NCBI GenBank assembly: GCA_036511675.1 | Contig: DATCBU010000102.1 | Span: forward strand, 28,366-92,365 | DNA length: 64,000 nt | Reading direction: 5' to 3' | DNA from: Chersky-840 sp036511675 | Lineage (GTDB): Bacteria; Actinomycetota; Acidimicrobiia; Acidimicrobiales; UBA8190 | Shown here: in pieces, positions 56,828 through 63,662 of the stretch | How the letters are laid out: each line of letters begins with the position of its first letter | Numbering within the stretch: the stretch's first letter is position 1 | Notes under the pieces: model-generated | The model's database searches: none | What the model saw: the letters and a program-made list of their open reading frames with translations, nothing else | What the model was told of the DNA's origin: nothing | Program-made: the position numbers and the translations under genes

Positions 56828-56968
56828 ATGCTCTACGCACTCCTCGGGGTTCTGGTGATCGTCGTCGTTCTGGCGGCGTCGACGCTGAGCCTGTTCCTGC
56901 ACCGGCGCGAGACGTCGTCCGGCCTTGCGCTCCCCGAATCCCCCGATGCCGAAGGAATGTCGAGATGA
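56828..56968 (+). CDS. 46-residue single-pass membrane peptide
   Basis: A short gene with a good ribosome site (GGGAGG, 4 nt before the ATG). It codes for one hydrophobic helix ('LYALLGVLVIVVVLAASTLS', residues 2-21) followed by a polar tail. Its stop overlaps the next ATG, so it is co-translated with the DUF3151 gene. Function is unknown; the size and topology suit a small envelope or regulatory protein. Confidence 0.65.
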   Translation: MLYALLGVLVIVVVLAASTLSLFLHRRETSSGLALPESPDAEGMSR

Positions 56969-57417
56969 CCGGTCCGATCAATCTGGGCTCCGCGCCGCCC
57001 GAGACCGCCCTCGACCCGGCGCCGCCGGCGGCGGCGGCGCGGCTCGCCAACGCCATCGAGGCTCCGACCCCCGCTCGCCGAGATGCCGTGGCCGACGTGG
57101 TGCGCGCCTTTCCCGAATGGTCCGACGCCTGGGCGGCGTTGGGTGAGGTGGGGCGCGACGACGTCGAGGCCTATGCCTGTTTCCGGGTCGGTTATCACCG
57201 GGGCCTCGACGCCCTGCGCCGGGCGGGGTGGAAGGGCAGTGGGTTCGTGCGCTGGGTCCATCCCAGCAACCGCGGTTTTCTCCGCTGCGTCGACGGACTG
57301 CGGGCTTCGGCGGCCGCCATCGGCGAAACGGCCGAGGAGGAGCGGTGTGCGATGTTCCTTCGCCAACTCGATCCGACGTGGCCTCCGGCGGGATTCGCCG
57401 GTCCGGCCGACCGGTGA
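56965..57417 (+). CDS. DUF3151-family protein
   Basis: A 150-residue soluble helical protein. The core 'DDVEAYACFRVGYHRGLDAL' and 'RRAGWKGSGFVRWVHPSNRG', then 'IGETAEEERCAMFLRQLDP', matches the actinobacterial DUF3151 family, which has a TPR-like look. The first 45 residues are Pro/Ala-rich. Role unknown. ATGA-type overlaps on both sides make it part of a four-gene unit. Confidence 0.85.
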   Translation: MTGPINLGSAPPETALDPAPPAAAARLANAIEAPTPARRDAVADVVRAFPEWSDAWAALGEVGRDDVEAYACFRVGYHRGLDALRRAGWKGSGFVRWVHPSNRGFLRCVDGLRASAAAIGETAEEERCAMFLRQLDPTWPPAGFAGPADR

Positions 57418-57872
57418 TGGGGCGCGGGGCGGTCCTGGTCGTGGCGGCGATGGTGCTGGCCTCGTGCGGGAGCCCGTTCCCGGGCCACACCCTCGGCCAG
57501 CAGGTGCACTCGTGGGCCACCACGACCGGTCTGGCGGCAAGCCTGGGCACCCTGCGCAGTGACGCCCGCCGCATCGCGCAGGTCGAGGCTCGCCACGATC
57601 CCGCTGGCGTGCGCACCGACTGTGATGTGCTCGTGAACGACGCCCTCGGTGCCAATCAGAACCTGCCCAGTCCCGACGCCACGCTCACCCGGATCCTCTC
57701 GTCGGCGTACGCGTCGGCCTCGGTGGGAGGTCGACACTGTCTGTCCGCGGCGGCCGGCAACGCGGCGTTGCTGCGGCGCTCCGCCCTCGAGCTGGCCACG
57801 GCGGCATCTGGCTACGTGAAGGCTGAGGCCCGCCTGGACGCCCTCGATGCCATCGGGCCCCGTTCGTCGTGA
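57417..57872 (+). CDS. Predicted lipoprotein
   Basis: A 151-residue exported protein with a type II signal: 'GRGAVLVVAAMVLASCGS', where L-A-S-C is the lipobox and Cys17 the lipidation site. The mature part is Ala/Leu-rich and helical with two further cysteines that could form a disulphide (in 'RTDCDVL' and 'GGRHCLS'). No family recognised. LspA, encoded at 41606, would process it. Confidence 0.75.
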   Translation: MGRGAVLVVAAMVLASCGSPFPGHTLGQQVHSWATTTGLAASLGTLRSDARRIAQVEARHDPAGVRTDCDVLVNDALGANQNLPSPDATLTRILSSAYASASVGGRHCLSAAAGNAALLRRSALELATAASGYVKAEARLDALDAIGPRSS

Positions 57873-58441
57873 CGAACTCGTCGCATGACGCCGTCGCCCC
57901 CGTGCCCCGGGGAAGAGATCCCGACGACTATGACCGCCTGCGCCGCCGGGTGCTGTGGTCCATGCCGAGCGGGCTGTACGTGGTAGGGACGCGCGCCGCG
58001 GGCCGCCGCAACCTCATGACCATCAGCTGGGTGACCCAGGTCGCCATGCAACCGAAGCTCGTGGGCATCGGCGTCGAATCCGGCGCGGTGACCCACCAGC
58101 TGCTCGAGACGGGCCGGGTCTTCGCCCTCAGCCTGCTCCCCCGATCACAGCGCGCCCTGGTGCGTCGTTTCGTGAAGCCCGTCACCGAGGCCGTCGTCGA
58201 CGACACCACGGGCGCCGGCACCATGCAAGGAGAGCCCGTGCACATCGCCACGACCGGCGCGCCCCTTCTCGACGGCGCGGTGGCGTGGTTGGACTGCGAG
58301 GTGCGCCATGTCCTGGCGCTCGGGAGCCACAGCTGGTTCGTGGGCGAGGTCGTCGACTGTGGCGAGGCCCCAGGCGACCCGGCCGCCTCCGACGCCGGCA
58401 TCCTGCGCATGGAGGACACCAGGATGAACTACGGCGGCTGA
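57869..58441 (+). CDS. Flavin reductase-like (FMN-binding split-barrel) protein
   Basis: A 190-residue protein of the flavin-reductase-like domain family. 'RRRVLWSMPSGLYVVGTRAA' opens the barrel, 'NLMTISWVTQVAMQPKLVGI' holds the FMN-binding strand with S/T-W-V, and 'LLDGAVAWLDCEVRHVLALG' follows. Members supply reduced FMN to monooxygenases or act as flavoprotein oxidoreductases. No partner oxygenase is nearby. The GTG overlaps the lipoprotein stop by 4 nt. Confidence 0.85.
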   Translation: MTNSSHDAVAPVPRGRDPDDYDRLRRRVLWSMPSGLYVVGTRAAGRRNLMTISWVTQVAMQPKLVGIGVESGAVTHQLLETGRVFALSLLPRSQRALVRRFVKPVTEAVVDDTTGAGTMQGEPVHIATTGAPLLDGAVAWLDCEVRHVLALGSHSWFVGEVVDCGEAPGDPAASDAGILRMEDTRMNYGG

Positions 58442-58472
58442 ACGCCCGCGGTCGGGACCGGCACAACCCCGC

Positions 58473-58560
58473 GGACTCGGCCGTCCAGGAACTCAGCCCT
58501 CGAGGACTCGGCCCTCGGGGGACTCAGCCTCGGGGGACTCAGCCCCGGGCGGACTCCGGT
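58473..58560. repeat. Six degenerate tandem repeats of about 16 bp between convergent genes
   Basis: Cores of GGACTC(G/A)GCC occur at 58473, 58488 (with an inserted A), 58504, 58520, 58535 and, degenerate, at 58551. The fifth contains the stop codon of the minus-strand gene at 58539, so the array enters its 3' end. Confidence 0.8.
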
Positions 58561-58787
58561 CCCGGCGAGGGGTCGGGGCGGAGGTCGACCCGCAGGGTCA
58601 GGATCCCGTCCTCGAGCGTGGCCTCGGCGTCCCCGACCATGGCGTAGTCCATGAAGTCGAGCTGGGCCTGTTCGGCGAAGCGCTTGCGTTCGGGTCCCTC
58701 GATGGGTGGAAGGCCGCGGGAGCGGACGGCGGCGGCCCGGGCGCGGAAGCGCTCCACCATGGCGGCCGGATCGAACTCCTCGGGCAC
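58539..58787 (-). CDS. Small conserved protein of unknown function (82 residues)
   Basis: An acidic-to-amphipathic small protein: a helical first half ('AAMVERFRARAAAVRSRGLP'), then 'AEQAQLDFMDYAMVGDAEAT' and a beta-hairpin-like 'LEDGILTLRVDLRP'. The terminal residues come from a repeat array. TAGAGT lies 6 nt before the GTG on the minus strand. I do not recognise the family, but codon use and promoter make it a real gene. Confidence 0.7.
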   Translation of the reverse strand: MPEEFDPAAMVERFRARAAAVRSRGLPPIEGPERKRFAEQAQLDFMDYAMVGDAEATLEDGILTLRVDLRPDPSPGPESARG

Positions 58788-58793
58788 CCCCCG

Positions 58794-58799
58794 ACTCTA
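58794..58799 (-). promoter_or_regulatory. Probable -10 element of the leaderless 82-residue protein gene
   Basis: TAGAGT on the minus strand, 6 nt before GTG 58787. Confidence 0.5.
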
Positions 58800-58930
58800 C
58801 CGGCGGTCTGCGGGGTCTCTGAGCAGGCCGGAAGGCGATGGACCCCCGATCGGAGTGGCGCTGACCGCCGGGTAGACTCGGAAGGAGTCCTCGCCGTGAT
58901 CTACGCGCCAGCCCGACGGAGGAGTCGCTC

Positions 58931-59131
58931 GTGAAAAAGGGACGGCATCGCCGCTTCGAGGAGGCCCGCAGCCTGAAGCGCTCGGTCGCGACCGCCAACA
59001 AGCGTTGCCCGGAGTGTGGTGCTGAGCCCGACGACGAGCACGCCTCGTGGTGCATGGCCGAGACCGAGTTCGAGGACATCCTGGGCCAGGGGCCCGCGGC
59101 ATCGGCGGAAGACGACCCGCCGGCTGATTGA
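58931..59131 (+). CDS. Small zinc-ribbon-like protein (66 residues)
   Basis: A basic N-terminal half ('KKGRHRRFEEARSLKRSV') leads to 'KRCPECGAEPDDEHASWC', a C-P-E-C knuckle with a third Cys (and His) 12-16 residues on that could bind zinc, followed by an acidic tail. GGAGGAG lies 7 nt before the GTG, and a TAGACT box at 58872 suggests a promoter. Function unknown; it could be a nucleic-acid- or ribosome-associated factor. Confidence 0.65.
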   Translation: MKKGRHRRFEEARSLKRSVATANKRCPECGAEPDDEHASWCMAETEFEDILGQGPAASAEDDPPAD

Positions 59132-59183
59132 CGGTCCCGTGGCGCGCACAGCGCCGGTCCGGTTCAGGGCGCCGGTGCTGCGG

Positions 59184-60128
59184 TCAGGAAGATCTCGTGC
59201 GCCTGATGGCGGGGTGCGGAAGTCGCACCGGCACCGGCCCCGGAGCAGCGTCGTTGCCGGTGGCACCGTTGCGAGTGGCGCTGACGACGACAGGAGCGCC
59301 GACCACCCCTGACGGCGGTGCTGGTGCCACGGCCGGCTCACCCAGCGCCTCTTCGCGCGCCCGGAGGTACTGCACGAGTCGCTTGTAGATCTTCTTGCCC
59401 ACCATGGCCACGAGCTCGGGCTCGAGCTCGTTGAAGACAGGGCGGGTCCCCACGAAAGCCTCGGGGGACTCGGTGCACCACCAGTGGAATTCGAAGCCAC
59501 CCTCACCCCAGTCGCGACGGTCCCACTGCCGGATCACCGACGTCACGTGCCCGTCGTCGGCGACCTCGTCGTCGCGGCGCAACGGGAGCTGCCAGCACAC
59601 GTCGGGTTTGAGCTCGAGGTGCGGGACCCCGCGCTCCACGGCGGCGCGGTGCAGGGCGCATCCGGCGCCCCCGGGGAAGTCGGGACGGTTCAAGAAGATG
59701 CAGGCGTCTTTCACCAGACGGGTGGTGAGCTCACCCGACTTGGACTTGAGCACCACGTTGGGCCTGGCGCCTCGTTTGGGCCGGGCCTTGGCGTGGAACT
59801 GCCACTGCTCGGGCGTCAACGTGGCCGCCGCCGCCTGGACCCGACGAGCGTCTTTGGCGCTGGTGAAGTGGGCGCCATAGGAGCAGCATCCCTGCACCAT
59901 CTCGGGAGCCGGGCCCGTGAGCACGCCCTGGCAGCCGTTTCCGAAGATGCAGGTCCAGCGGCTTTCGAGGAAGGTGACGTCGAACTGCCAGGTCCGCTCC
60001 TCCTCGAGGTCGGGGAAACTGACCCATTCGTGCGCCCCGGCGGGGGCGCCGTGCCAGGGACCGTGCCGATCCTTGGCCTTGGCGGTGGTTCCTTGGGTGG
60101 TTGCTCGGCCCGTGGCCATCTTGCTCAC
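59184..60128 (-). CDS. Cysteine-rich conserved actinobacterial protein, co-operonic with a radical SAM protein
   Basis: A 314-residue protein with a strongly conserved-looking core: 'WTCIFGNGCQGVLTG' then 'GCCSYGAHF', 'DACIFLNRPDFPGGAGCALH', 'HLELKPDVCWQLPL' and 'FHWWCTESPEAF'. About eight cysteines in this order suggest a metal or Fe-S site, loosely like the YkgJ/DUF3109 type. The last 45 residues are low complexity. Its GTG overlaps the radical SAM stop by 4 nt, so they are co-translated, pointing to a shared pathway. The enzymatic role is unknown. Confidence 0.75.
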   Translation of the reverse strand: MSKMATGRATTQGTTAKAKDRHGPWHGAPAGAHEWVSFPDLEEERTWQFDVTFLESRWTCIFGNGCQGVLTGPAPEMVQGCCSYGAHFTSAKDARRVQAAAATLTPEQWQFHAKARPKRGARPNVVLKSKSGELTTRLVKDACIFLNRPDFPGGAGCALHRAAVERGVPHLELKPDVCWQLPLRRDDEVADDGHVTSVIRQWDRRDWGEGGFEFHWWCTESPEAFVGTRPVFNELEPELVAMVGKKIYKRLVQYLRAREEALGEPAVAPAPPSGVVGAPVVVSATRNGATGNDAAPGPVPVRLPHPAIRRTRSS

Positions 60129-61603
60129 TTTCCGCCCAGAGCCACCGGCGTGAGGGCCCAGTCCTGGACTCCCACGGCGGCCATCTGGGCCCCGCTCGGC
60201 TCGGCACAACAGAACCACGCCTCGGTGAGCCGCGGCCGCTCGTCCGCTGGGATGGGCGATCGAAGACGGGGGTCGGCCTCCGGAGCGGCCGAGCCGTGGG
60301 CGGCGCGCTCCCCGAGTATCGCAACGGCGGCGGCGCGCACGGCGTTGTAGGACTCCTGTGCAGGCCATTGCCCGGCGGCGGCGTGCTCGGCGATGTCGGA
60401 GAGTTGGGCCTGCAGCACATCGAGCCGGGGGTCGGGCGCCCGCCACGACCATCCCAGGTGCTCGTCGTCGTAGTGGCCGAGCCGCCCGTCGAGTCGCCCC
60501 GAGGTCACGAGGAGCGAGCCGGGCGGGACGAGGAGCCGGATGGCGTACTGCACCGGGTCCACGTTGCCCACCAGGTCGCAACGCGCCACGAGGTCCAAGA
60601 GGGCGAACACGTCCTCGGGGCCGGTCCAGGGCGTGAAGGGGAGCAGAGACGGTCGGGGCTCGATGCCCGCGGCCCGGAGGATGGCGACGGCCTCGTCCTC
60701 TTGGGCAGCGCTGTGTCCCTTGTCCAGTTGTTCGAGGATGTGGTCGCTGGCGGACTCGAACGCCGACACCGCGAACAAGCATCCCGCCTCTCCCAGACGC
60801 GGCCACACGTCGGGGTGGCGCAGGATGTGCTCGACCTTGACGGTCACGTCGAAGGTCACCTCGGGGAAGGCCCCGTGGACGGCATCGATGACCCGGGCCG
60901 CATGCCTGGGCCCGTTGAGGAAATCCGGGTCGCCGAAGGTGATGTGGCGCGCTCCCATGGCGGTGAGTTGTGCCACGTCGGCCACCACCGCCTCTTCGCC
61001 CACCACCCGGGTGCGCCCGTCGTAGACCACGGGCACCGGGCAGTGCCGGCACCGGTGCACGCACCCGTGGCTGGCTTCCACGTACCCGGCCAGCTGGCGT
61101 TGCTCGCCCCGGGCCAGCTGGGCATAGCGGTCCAGGTCAGGAAGGAGATGGCGTGCCGGGAGCCCGAAGCGGCCCCGGCCCAGTTCGACCACGGTGCGGG
61201 CACCGGGCCCCCGCCCCGCACCGGCGGGCGCGCCGCCCGGCACCAGGGCGTCGGCCCAGGCGACCAGGCCGGGCTCGTACTCACCCGCGATGGCCAGGTC
61301 CGCTACCGGCGCCGAACCTTCGGCGCCGTCGAGGCCGGCATAGAGCCCGTAGAGACACAGTGCCACCTCGGGGCGGTGGACCCGGATGGCGCGACACGCC
61401 GGTCGCGCCAGTCGCATGGCGGTGTGCATGGGCACCGAGAACGCCACGCCATCGGCCCACGACAGCACATCGACGTCGAGAGGGTCGACGGCGAGATCGG
61501 TGCAGCGCACGTCGTGGCCCGCTTGCAGCAAGGCGCGGGCCGGTGATGCGACGTGGAGGGGTTGATGGCCGAGTTCGTAGGTCGAGACCAGCACCACGCG
61601 CAC
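60125..61603 (-). CDS. CCAEP-tail radical SAM protein with N-terminal cobalamin-binding-like domain
   Basis: A 492-residue protein. The N-terminal 130 residues form a Rossmann-like domain as in B12-binding radical SAM proteins ('VLVSTYELGHQPLHVASPAR'). The 4Fe-4S motif is Cys181-x3-Cys185-x2-Cys188 ('GCVHRCRHC'), followed by 'GARHITFGDPDFLNGP'. Near the C terminus is 'EAWFCCAEPSGAQ' with Cys465-Cys466, the CCAEP tail that defines a family whose other members carry selenocysteine at the second position (CUAEP). Here both codons are TGT. The substrate is unknown. TACCGT lies 6 nt before the GTG; an ATP-grasp gene is just upstream. Confidence 0.9.
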   Translation of the reverse strand: MRVVLVSTYELGHQPLHVASPARALLQAGHDVRCTDLAVDPLDVDVLSWADGVAFSVPMHTAMRLARPACRAIRVHRPEVALCLYGLYAGLDGAEGSAPVADLAIAGEYEPGLVAWADALVPGGAPAGAGRGPGARTVVELGRGRFGLPARHLLPDLDRYAQLARGEQRQLAGYVEASHGCVHRCRHCPVPVVYDGRTRVVGEEAVVADVAQLTAMGARHITFGDPDFLNGPRHAARVIDAVHGAFPEVTFDVTVKVEHILRHPDVWPRLGEAGCLFAVSAFESASDHILEQLDKGHSAAQEDEAVAILRAAGIEPRPSLLPFTPWTGPEDVFALLDLVARCDLVGNVDPVQYAIRLLVPPGSLLVTSGRLDGRLGHYDDEHLGWSWRAPDPRLDVLQAQLSDIAEHAAAGQWPAQESYNAVRAAAVAILGERAAHGSAAPEADPRLRSPIPADERPRLTEAWFCCAEPSGAQMAAVGVQDWALTPVALGGK

Positions 61604-61609
61604 GGCCCC

Positions 61610-61615
61610 ACGGTA
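61610..61615 (-). promoter_or_regulatory. Probable -10 element of the leaderless radical SAM gene
   Basis: TACCGT on the minus strand, 6 nt before GTG 61603, in the 52-nt gap after the ATP-grasp gene. Confidence 0.5.
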
Positions 61616-61655
61616 GCGGGATATGCGCGGGGTGACAGACCCGACGCGACGGCGC

Positions 61656-62882
61656 TCAGCTCTCGACGCGAACCTCGAGACAGGCCCACGCCCGCCGCAG
61701 CGCCCGTTCCACGCGGGCTGGCGTGCTGTCGCGCGCGAAGACGAACCCGAGGTAGCGGTTGCCGTCGGGCACCGGCGCCACGGCGCGCCCCGGGGCGATG
61801 GTGATCTGGACGTCGGTCACCCCCGGCACATGGCGGGCTTCGTCCTGTCCTTCCACGCTCAGCAGGATGCCGGCATGAGGAATCGGCACCATCAACACTC
61901 CCGACGCGCCCTCGGCACCGGTCGGTCCGAGCGGGAGCCCCAGGGCATGGGCGACCACGAGCTCTTCGAGGGACCGTCCCGTGGAGAACGACAACGTGCG
62001 AGAGCACAGCCCGCCGATGGTGCGCGCCGCCACCTCGATCACCGTGGCCCGGGCCTCGTGCACGCGCACCTCGGCATGGATCGGCCCGTCCACCAGCCCC
62101 AGTGCGGCGGTGGCCGCGGCGGTAGCCGACAGCACCGCCGCCAGGTCGGCCGGGGCGAGACGAGACGGCGTCACATAGATGGTCTCCTCGAATGCCGGCC
62201 CCTCGAGAGGGTCGGGCTTGTCGAAGACCGCCAGGGGTCGGAGCTCGCCCGACACCATGAGGCCCTCGACAGCGACCTCGGGTCCCGGCGCGAATTGCTC
62301 CACCAGCAGCGGGGCGTCCACCGCGACGCCCGCCGCGGTGGCGATGCGCCGAACCCGTTCGACCACGGCGACGGCCTCGTCCGGGGTGTCGGCGCGCAAC
62401 ACGCCCTGGCTCCCCGACAATGTGGTGGGTTTGACGACACAGGGGAGCCCGACGGCGCCGGCCACCGCCGCCACCTCCTCGGCCCCGGCCCCCGCCGCCA
62501 GCGCCGCGAAGCGCGGCTGGGGTACTTCGAAGGCGGCGAGGCACCTGCGCATGGCGAGCTTGTCGCGCGCCGTGGCCACGGCGTCGGGCGGGTTGTGGCG
62601 CAGGCCCAGCTGGGCCGATGCCTCGGCGGCCACCAAGGTGCCCATGTCGTCGACGGCGAGCACGGCGTCGAGGGGGGCGACGGTGTCATGGGCGACGATG
62701 ACTCGGGCCGCTTCGGCGGGATCGTCGAGCGGGACCTCGAGGGTACGAGAGCCCATGACCCCCTCCAGGGCGTGGGCCTCTTCGGTGCCCACGACGACCT
62801 CGACGCCCAGAGCCCGGGCTGCGTCGAGGAAGTCCCGGGCCCGGTACGTGGCCGACGGGACGAGGAGGAGTAGTCGGGCCAT
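61656..62882 (-). CDS. ATP-grasp enzyme of unknown substrate
   Basis: A 408-residue ATP-dependent carboxylate-amine/thiol ligase fold. An N-terminal PurK-like domain ('RLLLLVPSATYRARDFLDAA') is followed by the ATP-grasp core: 'ARDKLAMRRCLAAFEVPQPR', 'GLPCVVKPTTLSGSQGVL' (glycine-rich lid), 'LLVEQFAPGPEVAVEG' and 'HAEVRVHEARATVIEVAART' (Mg ligands). A C-terminal domain of about 100 residues follows. Such enzymes join a carboxylate to an amine, often to make dipeptides or modified peptides. ATG 62882 is preferred over a TTG at 62915. It is 32 nt from the divergent NfuA-like gene. Confidence 0.85.
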   Translation of the reverse strand: MARLLLLVPSATYRARDFLDAARALGVEVVVGTEEAHALEGVMGSRTLEVPLDDPAEAARVIVAHDTVAPLDAVLAVDDMGTLVAAEASAQLGLRHNPPDAVATARDKLAMRRCLAAFEVPQPRFAALAAGAGAEEVAAVAGAVGLPCVVKPTTLSGSQGVLRADTPDEAVAVVERVRRIATAAGVAVDAPLLVEQFAPGPEVAVEGLMVSGELRPLAVFDKPDPLEGPAFEETIYVTPSRLAPADLAAVLSATAAATAALGLVDGPIHAEVRVHEARATVIEVAARTIGGLCSRTLSFSTGRSLEELVVAHALGLPLGPTGAEGASGVLMVPIPHAGILLSVEGQDEARHVPGVTDVQITIAPGRAVAPVPDGNRYLGFVFARDSTPARVERALRRAWACLEVRVES

Positions 62883-62914
62883 CCACCTATGATGGCCGGA
62901 GGAGGTTGACACCA

Positions 62915-63574
62915 ATGGCCGAGAACGTCGCGCCGGCTGGCGAAACTGAGGTCTCCGCCGTGCTGACCGTCACCCCGGCAGCCCGCGGCATCGTGCTCGA
63001 CGCCCGGGCCCAGGAGGCCGAGGCCGACCGGCTGGCCCTGTGGGTCGAGGTCACGGGTGCGCGCGACGGGGCCTACACCTACGACATCTACTTCCAGGCC
63101 GCCGCCGACGCCGGCCCCGGCGACAAGGTCACCGAGGACGACGGCCTGGCGGTGGTGGTGCCCGAGTCGAGCGTGGCCCGGCTGGTGGGGGCGCGCCTCG
63201 ATTGGTCCGAGGACGGCGACGGGGGCCTGGTGATCGTGAACCCCAACACCCCGCCCCGGCCCCAGACCTTCGCCGAGCGCCCCGAAGTGGACCTCACGAG
63301 TGATCTGGCACAACGGGTCCTCGAGGTGCTCGAGGCCCAGGTGAACCCGTCCATCGCCATGCACGGCGGTCATGCTGACCTCGTGGCGGTCGAAGAGGGC
63401 GTGGTCTACGTGCGCCTCAGTGGTGGATGCCAAGGCTGCGGGCTGGCCTCGGTGACCCTCTCGCAGGGCATCGAGGTGGCGTTGCGCGACTCGGTTCCCG
63501 AGGTCATGTCGGTCGTCGATGTGACCGACCACGCCAGCGGCGCCAACCCCTTCTACGAGCCCGCCAAGAAGTAG
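62915..63574 (+). CDS. NfuA-like Fe-S carrier (degenerate A-type domain plus NifU C-terminal domain)
   Basis: A 219-residue Fe-S cluster carrier. Residues 1-115 resemble an IscA/HesB fold without any cysteine, as in E. coli NfuA. Residues 130-205 are the NifU-type domain with 'AMHGGHADLV' and the cluster motif 'GGCQGCGLASVTL' (Cys-x-x-Cys), which assembles a 4Fe-4S cluster between two subunits. NfuA proteins protect or refill clusters in radical SAM enzymes such as MiaB and LipA. Divergent placement next to the radical SAM cassette fits supply of clusters. GGAGGAGG lies 9 nt before the ATG. Confidence 0.92.
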   Translation: MAENVAPAGETEVSAVLTVTPAARGIVLDARAQEAEADRLALWVEVTGARDGAYTYDIYFQAAADAGPGDKVTEDDGLAVVVPESSVARLVGARLDWSEDGDGGLVIVNPNTPPRPQTFAERPEVDLTSDLAQRVLEVLEAQVNPSIAMHGGHADLVAVEEGVVYVRLSGGCQGCGLASVTLSQGIEVALRDSVPEVMSVVDVTDHASGANPFYEPAKK

Positions 63575-63650
63575 CCGACACCTCCGCACCTGCCCGGCGC
63601 TCGTCGCCGGGGCGGGGACGCGTATCCGCGGGGGCACGGAACCCGTCGGT

Positions 63651-63656
63651 TAGCGT
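63651..63656 (+). promoter_or_regulatory. Probable -10 element of the leaderless prepilin peptidase gene
   Basis: TAGCGT, 6 nt before ATG 63663. Confidence 0.5.
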
Positions 63657-63662
63657 GCCGAC

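Noticed and set aside
60206..60211. Selenocysteine in the radical SAM tail
   Set aside because: Both tail codons are TGT and no in-frame TGA is present, so this copy uses cysteine.
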